Origin: a virus
Strand: one strand, 5' to 3'
Length of the DNA stretch: 26,557 nucleotides
Virus record (IMG/VR): IMGVR_UViG_3300035659_000088
Coordinates: 1 to 26,557 of that record
Made by a program: the position numbers and the translations under genes. Shown here piece after piece: positions 22,599 through 26,557 of this stretch (its first letter is position 1; each line of letters starts with the position of its first letter). The notes under the pieces were generated by a model. That model did not search any database and was not told the DNA's origin. It saw nothing but the letters and a program-made list of their open reading frames with translations.

Positions 22599-22778
22599 CT
22601 ATAAAAGTTCACACTGTCTCTGTGCAAGAGTACTGACCAAAGAATTTTTGCGCCATTTTGCAAAATCAGATTTCCTTATCCTGACTTCATAACGCTTTAG
22701 CTCATCCAAAGATTGAGCCAATACGATCTTTCCCTTCAACGTATAATATCGACTATCTACTGGCTTCATCCTACTCAT
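22599..22778 (-). CDS. Small basic protein (59 residues)
   Basis: A complete frame between two accepted genes: its ATG overlaps the upstream stop (AATGAG) with GGAGGGGGA just before it, and it ends at TAG 11 bases before the next start. The protein begins MSRMKPVDSRYYTLKGKIVL and ends AQRQCELL; it is basic and probably alpha/beta. Coupled start and strong ribosome-binding site support it. No family was recognised. Confidence 0.7.
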   Translation of the reverse strand: MSRMKPVDSRYYTLKGKIVLAQSLDELKRYEVRIRKSDFAKWRKNSLVSTLAQRQCELL

Positions 22779-23377
22779 TCCCCCTCCAACCTTGGAACAA
22801 GCTCTTTCCCTTTCACAGAGAAGATGCTCTTCCCATGAAACACCATACCAAGGAAAAGCATATACTTCTTGACTAGTAGATCATCTGACCGAGCCATACG
22901 GATATAGGATCTCCTGAGATGATTCTTCAAACAGTTCCGTGACATCCCCATAAGGGTTGCCGCATCGGTCGTGGAGATCCTAACTTCCAAACACTTCAAG
23001 ACCTTGACCTGGTTCTCAGTGAGAACATCGGTCAAGGCTTTCCGGATAATTTCCTCATTCATCTCGAACCAACAATAGCACCGAACGATCTTGAGAAGTT
23101 GCTTAACTCTCGTTGAAGTCCATACTTTCGACTTCTTGCAAAAGAATGAAATGTCTCTTCCACTTTTTTCTTTCACCAAAAGACCGAGCATGAAAACTTC
23201 CTCTTCTTTGAGCCAATGGTCTCGGACACGGTTCAAGATTCCTGAATAATACTCTGCATCAAATGCTTCAACTTCTTCGACAGCTGGTTCGGGTGACGGT
23301 ACTTCTTCCGGATCACCATGACAAAAGAACTTAGATACTGCTTCAGGATCGATATACCAAGTGTCCCTGTCGAACAT
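22775..23377 (-). CDS. Putative transcription regulator with sigma-region-4-like helix-turn-helix
   Basis: A 200-residue protein. Residues about 117-165 (LTENQVKVLKCLEV...TTDAATLMGMSRNCLKNHL) follow the pattern of sigma70 region 4 or LuxR-type helix-turn-helix: an initial 'LT..Q..VL' helix, then a turn and a recognition helix. The N-terminal 50 residues are acidic. No region 2 is present, so it is not a complete sigma factor. It could steer phage transcription; the promoters in this window are sigma70-like. Confidence 0.58.
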   Translation of the reverse strand: MFDRDTWYIDPEAVSKFFCHGDPEEVPSPEPAVEEVEAFDAEYYSGILNRVRDHWLKEEEVFMLGLLVKEKSGRDISFFCKKSKVWTSTRVKQLLKIVRCYCWFEMNEEIIRKALTDVLTENQVKVLKCLEVRISTTDAATLMGMSRNCLKNHLRRSYIRMARSDDLLVKKYMLFLGMVFHGKSIFSVKGKELVPRLEGE

Positions 23378-23383
23378 CGGTTC

Positions 23384-23587
23384 TCAACTGTATTTCGTAC
23401 ATAGCTTACGAATTCCTCTAAGATCTAAGATATCATAAAGACGATTGATGCATATCCAACCTTCACGGGTAGCCAATCTCCGGATATCAGTTACCGCAGC
23501 ATCAACTGCCTTCCTATCGTGAGAAGACAAACCCTTCCTGCTCTTGATTTCCTGGACAATGGCTACAGCCTCATCAAGTCTTGGCAT
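23384..23587 (-). CDS. Small helical protein
   Basis: The ATG at 23587 gives 67 residues starting MPRLDEAVAIVQEIK. The open frame extends to 23608 but that would begin upstream of the likely transcript start, so I use 23587. AAGGAG abuts the ATG directly, and the -10 box ends only nine bases before it, so the message may be almost leaderless. The protein is helical and basic. The function is unknown. Confidence 0.58.
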   Translation of the reverse strand: MPRLDEAVAIVQEIKSRKGLSSHDRKAVDAAVTDIRRLATREGWICINRLYDILDLRGIRKLCTKYS

Positions 23588-23596
23588 CTCCTTATT

Positions 23597-23625
23597 ATTA
23601 TACCACAAAAGTGTGCGCTTTTCTC
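23597..23625 (-). promoter_or_regulatory. Extended -10 promoter (downstream copy of a duplicated pair)
   Basis: On the minus strand TGGTATAAT is an extended -10 (TATAAT at 23597-23602). The -35 at 17 bases (GAGAAA) is poor. The box and about 60 bases upstream of it are an imperfect direct repeat of the region at 24160-24237, on the other side of the HNH-AP2 gene. Confidence 0.6.
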
Positions 23626-23667
23626 GGGTTATCTGATTTAATCATTTGCCCCCTAAAACAAGGACCG

Positions 23668-24150
23668 CTATGCCTCCCAGTGGAAATTAAGTTTTGCAAA
23701 TTCTCCAAACAGTTTCATTGCTACTTCATCGTATGCATGAGCAGCAGCATCCTCTCGCGGGAAATACCCAATACGTATTTGCTTCCCTTTGAACCGGATC
23801 TGTACTCTCCAAGCTTTACTTTTCCTATTCCAATGAACACCCTTAAACCTTGAACTTTTCAGTCTGATTTGAATCTGTTGGTTGTATTGGTTCTGAGCAG
23901 GAGTCGCTATTCGTAGATTCTCCCTCCGATTATCAAAATGATCCCCACTCCTATGGTCTGCCTCCATTCCATCTCCGGGAATCAATCCCAATAAAAGACG
24001 ATGGAGATACAAAGGAACCTGTCTTTCTTTGATTCGCAAATTGGTTGCAACATAACCATTTCTAACATGCCACTTGAATTCAGAAATCAACAAATAATCC
24101 TCATCATCCACTATCGCATGTCTTCCTTGAGTCAATTCAATTATTTTCAT
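23668..24150 (-). CDS. HNH homing endonuclease with AP2 DNA-binding domain
   Basis: Starting at the ATG at 24150 (GGAGG eight bases upstream) the protein has 160 residues. Residues about 47-90 are an HNH nuclease (LHRLLLG, EADHRSGDHFDNRRENLR) and residues about 100-155 an AP2/ERF-type DNA-binding domain (SRFKGVHWNRKSKAWRVQI...GYFPREDAAAHAYDEVA). This HNH-AP2 combination is a standard free-standing homing endonuclease of phages. It has its own promoter and lies between two imperfect copies of that promoter region. Confidence 0.9.
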   Translation of the reverse strand: MKIIELTQGRHAIVDDEDYLLISEFKWHVRNGYVATNLRIKERQVPLYLHRLLLGLIPGDGMEADHRSGDHFDNRRENLRIATPAQNQYNQQIQIRLKSSRFKGVHWNRKSKAWRVQIRFKGKQIRIGYFPREDAAAHAYDEVAMKLFGEFAKLNFHWEA

Positions 24151-24169
24151 TTCATAATCCTCCAACTAT

Positions 24170-24198
24170 ATTATACCATAAAATTGGCCGCTTTTCCA
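24170..24198 (-). promoter_or_regulatory. Extended -10 promoter (upstream copy of a duplicated pair)
   Basis: TGGTATAAT on the minus strand (TATAAT at 24170-24175). A weak -35 (TGGAAA) lies 17 bases upstream. Transcription is expected to begin near 24163, which leaves a short leader with GGAGG before the HNH-AP2 ATG at 24150. Confidence 0.62.
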
Positions 24199-24270
24199 GA
24201 ACTATCTTACTTAATCACTTACACCTTAAAATAAAGAGTATCATGTTAGTCGATGTTTCCCCTCCAGGGA

Positions 24271-24306
24271 GCTGGTAGGCAGGCGCTATGGCGCCGTTAT
24301 GCCAGC
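24271..24306. other. Strong hairpin of unknown function in an intergenic region
   Basis: GGCGC-TATG-GCGCC (24282-24295) forms a perfect inner stem with a four-base loop. Outer arms GCTGG (24271-24275) and CCAGC (24302-24306) extend it across small internal mismatches. There is no adjacent T run, so it does not look like a terminator. It lies in the roughly 190 bases between the terminator of the DUF932 gene and the promoter of the HNH-AP2 gene, where I see no protein gene. It could be a small RNA, processing site or protein-binding site. Confidence 0.45.
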
Positions 24307-24385
24307 GGAGCACACCTAAAACAACCTGCCCAATGAGCTCCAATAACCGAAAATACACCATAGTCCGTTCACTATGCAAAAGTGC

Positions 24386-24421
24386 ACAAAAATAGGGGGC
24401 TCCTTTACCAGTGGAGCCCCC
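24386..24421 (-). terminator. Rho-independent terminator of the DUF932 transcript
   Basis: A perfect nine-base-pair stem (GGGGGCTCC with GGAGCCCCC, nine-base loop) is followed on the minus strand by TATTTTTG. It begins 16 bases after the stop of the DUF932 gene. Confidence 0.9.
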
Positions 24422-24436
24422 CTTTGATCCGTCAGG

Positions 24437-25495
24437 TTAGTTGGACTTCTTGGACTCGTAGGAAATGCTGGCGAGATAGTCGTCGATGGAAGCTACCCCC
24501 TTGGTAGCCATCGAGGCTGCCACCGAGAAGGCCCTGGTCTTGAGGTCAGCTCCCCGTCCGAATAGGATTCGGTTCAACCGGTTCTCACCGGCATTGTCCT
24601 CCCGACGGGTGTCTCTGTAGTCCACGAATTCCGTGACCGCGTTGTAGCCACCCCAGAGAGTCCCCCTGACTCCCTTGATCTCAGTGCCCCTTCCCGAGAC
24701 GGCCAACCTTTTAATCTCCTCCCTGATCCGAGCATTGCGGTCATTCTTCACCTCGGCCCGAGGAGAGTCCAGATTGGTCGAATCCCTGACCACCGCCTGG
24801 AGGTACTTGGAGAAGTAGTTGTCCGGGAGCTTCACCAGACTCAACTTCTTCATGACCTCCTCGATGGAGTCGTAGTTGTTCTTGATGATCCCCAGGAGAT
24901 CCTCCACCTTCTCCAGGTTGGTCTTGACATCCGGATAGTGGTAGACCCGGAAGGTCTGTTCCTGTCCACCCTGGGCCATAACCAGAGTGTTCTGGCAGAC
25001 CACCCTGACCGGAGTGAACTTCACACCGACCACTGTCCCACCATCGTGCCCGTTGTAGAGCAAGAGGTACTTCTTCGTGATGTCCTGGTTGAGGACCTTG
25101 ATCTCCCCAGGAAGCTTAGCCAAGATCCAGATCTTCTCTCCCCGGCCCAGTGCACCAGCGGTCTCGAAGATCGCCTTCTTTGCTCCGACCACTCCGTCGA
25201 AGAAGCTGAAAGCCTCGGAGTTCTGGAGTGGCGTGTAGGACTTGCCAACCACCCCGAGCGGGGACCATTCATCCTCCCGAACCGTAGCGAAGTAGTCAGG
25301 GACTTTCTTCATCGAACCGGACTTGACCTTGGCGTAGAGATCGTACTTCCCAACCTGCCAGTCGAGACCAGCAGCCTTGATGGCTTCCTTGGAAGTCGCT
25401 GGACCTTTCAGCTTGGTCCCCAATCCATGCCAGGGGGTCTCCCCGTGGTAGAACATCGCGTGCTTCCCGTTGGTTTTCGCCAGATTGTGTACCAT
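24437..25495 (-). CDS. DUF932 phage/plasmid-like protein
   Basis: A 352-residue protein that fits the DUF932 (phage/plasmid-like, TIGR03299-type) family over its length. The N-terminus MVHNLAKTNGKHAMFYHGE with TPWHGLGT is typical, as are YTPLQNSEAFSFFD, PVRVVCQNTL and the C-terminal GTLWGGYNAVTEFVDY region. The biochemical role of the family is unknown, although it is abundant in phages and plasmids and often highly expressed. AAGGAG lies upstream of the ATG and a strong terminator follows. Local base composition is richer in G+C than in the neighbouring endonuclease genes. Confidence 0.88.
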   Translation of the reverse strand: MVHNLAKTNGKHAMFYHGETPWHGLGTKLKGPATSKEAIKAAGLDWQVGKYDLYAKVKSGSMKKVPDYFATVREDEWSPLGVVGKSYTPLQNSEAFSFFDGVVGAKKAIFETAGALGRGEKIWILAKLPGEIKVLNQDITKKYLLLYNGHDGGTVVGVKFTPVRVVCQNTLVMAQGGQEQTFRVYHYPDVKTNLEKVEDLLGIIKNNYDSIEEVMKKLSLVKLPDNYFSKYLQAVVRDSTNLDSPRAEVKNDRNARIREEIKRLAVSGRGTEIKGVRGTLWGGYNAVTEFVDYRDTRREDNAGENRLNRILFGRGADLKTRAFSVAASMATKGVASIDDYLASISYESKKSN

Positions 25496-25539
25496 GGTTC
25501 TTTCTCCTTTTATTTAATGGTTAGCTTAGTTTCCTTCGA

Positions 25540-25728
25540 TCAAACTTTGGTTAACCCCCACAACACCATCACCTGCCCGAGATTTCCTTTAGCCCAGAGT
25601 AACCCTGCCTCGAGACCCATTGAAGTTAGACCTCCGATAATCAGGTTAGGACTTAACTTAATCCCGTCCATCATCCCCCCACCCTTCAGGGTCTCGAAAT
25701 CCTCCTTTACGTCCTTCGGATATTCCAT
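25540..25728 (-). CDS. Small protein with hydrophobic C-terminus
   Basis: A 62-residue protein from an ATG with GGGGG upstream. Residues about 25-60 form one moderately hydrophobic Gly-rich stretch that may associate with the membrane. No family was recognised. Confidence 0.58.
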   Translation of the reverse strand: MEYPKDVKEDFETLKGGGMMDGIKLSPNLIIGGLTSMGLEAGLLWAKGNLGQVMVLWGLTKV

Positions 25729-25738
25729 TGTTCCCCCC

Positions 25739-25942
25739 TTACTCTACGTTGACCCAGTTCATTGCTGTCTGAAGGAGGTGGTCATAATCCCCGGACTCAG
25801 CCTCCTTCGTGAACTCCGCAATTTCCTCTGATGGAACATTAGCTCTCTTGAGTGCCTTCCTAACACTTCCCAGGATGAAGAAGGCGTTTCCATCGTGTTC
25901 AGTCAACTCCACTGTGACCTCAGGGTGACGAACATCTGACAT
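25739..25942 (-). CDS. Small conserved-type phage protein
   Basis: A 67-residue protein with an excellent AAGGAGG site. The pattern VTVELTEHDGNAFFILGSVR, a helix, then SGDYDHLLQTAMNWV is one I recognise as recurring in small proteins of phages and their hosts. Its function is unknown. Confidence 0.68.
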   Translation of the reverse strand: MSDVRHPEVTVELTEHDGNAFFILGSVRKALKRANVPSEEIAEFTKEAESGDYDHLLQTAMNWVNVE

Positions 25943-25956
25943 TAGATTCCTCCTTC

Positions 25957-26286
25957 TTAGTGTTGTCTGATCTCAGCGATCTGGATAGCCTGGAGGGAGG
26001 CTCTGAACATAGAACCCCGCCCCATGAACTTATCCCAGGAAGTCGTCCCGGCTATCTTCTTCTCCAGAGCAGCAGCCACTTCATATCCGTTGGCCGTCTT
26101 GTCATCTGGATTTCCTTCGACGTAACCCCCAACTCCCCGAGCATGGATTGCCTTCCGGCATTCGGCCACGGTGTGCTCGGGCCAACATGGCTCCATGCCA
26201 CATTCCTTTCTGAACCTATTCCCAAGATCTACCGAATCATAGATCGTGTGGGAACTGAGCTTGGCCAACCATTCGGAGACTTTCAC
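25957..26286 (-). CDS. Hypothetical protein
   Basis: I chose the GTG at 26286, which lies in a GTGA overlap with the upstream stop and has GGAGG six bases before it. This gives 109 residues beginning VKVSEWLAKLSSHTIYDSVD. The longer frame to 26418 only reads the upstream gene in another frame. Two Cys residues occur in CGMEPCWPEH, and the C-terminal half is helical. The function is unknown. Confidence 0.62.
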   Translation of the reverse strand: MKVSEWLAKLSSHTIYDSVDLGNRFRKECGMEPCWPEHTVAECRKAIHARGVGGYVEGNPDDKTANGYEVAAALEKKIAGTTSWDKFMGRGSMFRASLQAIQIAEIRQH

Positions 26287-26507
26287 TTCTTGCCTCCTTT
26301 CTTTGGAGGATGTCCTGGGCACTTCCAAACCCCCGGACTCTCCTCGACGGCTTTGGGGCAGGTACTGACTACCTTCAGACCCTTCCTGATCTTCTCCTCG
26401 AGTTGCTTGACAGTGCAATGAGGAAGAACAGTGGGATCCTTCTTGGCCTCAGCCAAAATGAAATTGGCGGAGAAGCCCATGTGAACAGTTCCGATGCGCT
26501 TCTTCAT
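26283..26507 (-). CDS. Hypothetical protein, 5' end possibly beyond the window
   Basis: A 74-residue protein if started at the ATG at 26507. The same frame stays open to the window edge (26557; YPSDGAGTFLPGTVEN precedes the ATG), and the ribosome-binding site before 26507 is weak, so the true start may lie outside. The C-terminal part has a Cys pair (STCPKA, WKCPGHPP) that may bind metal. Function unknown. Confidence 0.6.
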   Translation of the reverse strand: MKKRIGTVHMGFSANFILAEAKKDPTVLPHCTVKQLEEKIRKGLKVVSTCPKAVEESPGVWKCPGHPPKKGGKK

Positions 26508-26557
26508 GTTCTCTACAGTCCCGGGTAAGAAAGTTCCCGCTCCGTCGGAAGGGTATG

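Noticed and set aside
1-26557. CRISPR arrays, insertion sequences, rRNA genes and riboswitches
   Set aside because: I looked for regularly spaced repeats, transposase motifs with terminal repeats, rRNA-like segments and known riboswitch cores, and saw none by eye.

Overview
This window reads as part of the genome of a tailed bacteriophage (or a prophage), most likely a large one. It carries a terminase large subunit with both ATPase and nuclease motifs, a phage-type SSB, a DUF932 protein, a MazG-like pyrophosphohydrolase, a tRNA-Pro gene and three homing endonuclease genes. It also has dense runs of small genes joined by ATGA, GTGA or TGATG overlaps. Every gene I can support lies on the minus strand, so transcription runs from the right end to the left. 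Shine-Dalgarno sites are strong (AAGGAG/GGAGG) and several starts are GTG or TTG. The host cannot be named. A prepilin-like protein hints at a host with type IV pili, but this is inference.

Layout in the direction of transcription (right to left). 26.5-24.4 kb: small genes and a DUF932 gene that ends in a clear rho-independent terminator. 24.4-22.25 kb: a structured intergenic region, an HNH-AP2 homing endonuclease, small genes, a gene with a sigma-region-4-like helix-turn-helix, and a gene whose 3' end was invaded by a NUMOD3/Vsr-like endonuclease gene. 21.4-19.0 kb: SSB, a DUF3307-like membrane protein, a DUF2325-like protein, and a small protein carrying a fragment of the terminase sequence. 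19.0-15.6 kb: an envelope and nucleotide cluster with a membrane-anchored 3D-domain protein, a macro-domain protein, an SPFH/prohibitin-like protein and a protein with a type IV prepilin N-terminus. 15.6-9.8 kb: small proteins, a Spo11/topoisomerase VI-A-like protein without a visible B subunit, small zinc-ribbon proteins, a large AAA+ ATPase, MazG and a C39-like cysteine peptidase fold. 9.6-0 kb: a second operon with tRNA-Pro, many small zinc-ribbon proteins, a possible small terminase subunit, an acidic coiled-coil protein, the large terminase, and a second NUMOD3/Vsr-like endonuclease next to a zinc-ribbon gene.

The most striking pattern is that all three homing endonuclease genes sit between imperfect direct repeats of a neighbour's functional segment. 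For the endonuclease near 0.8 kb the repeat is the ribosome-binding site and first codons of the downstream gene. For the one near 21.9 kb it is the last codons of the upstream gene. For the HNH-AP2 gene near 23.9 kb it is the promoter of the downstream gene. In each case the neighbour keeps one working copy and a diverged relic copy remains. This suggests a mode of insertion in which the endonuclease cassette brings a substitute for the part it displaces. Other unusual items are the phage-encoded prepilin hybrid, the stand-alone TopoVI-A-like protein, a 42-bp near-identical segment shared by the terminase gene and an unrelated small gene, and an abundance of Cys2-Cys2 mini-proteins.

All function calls come from reading motifs by eye. 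No database search was run.
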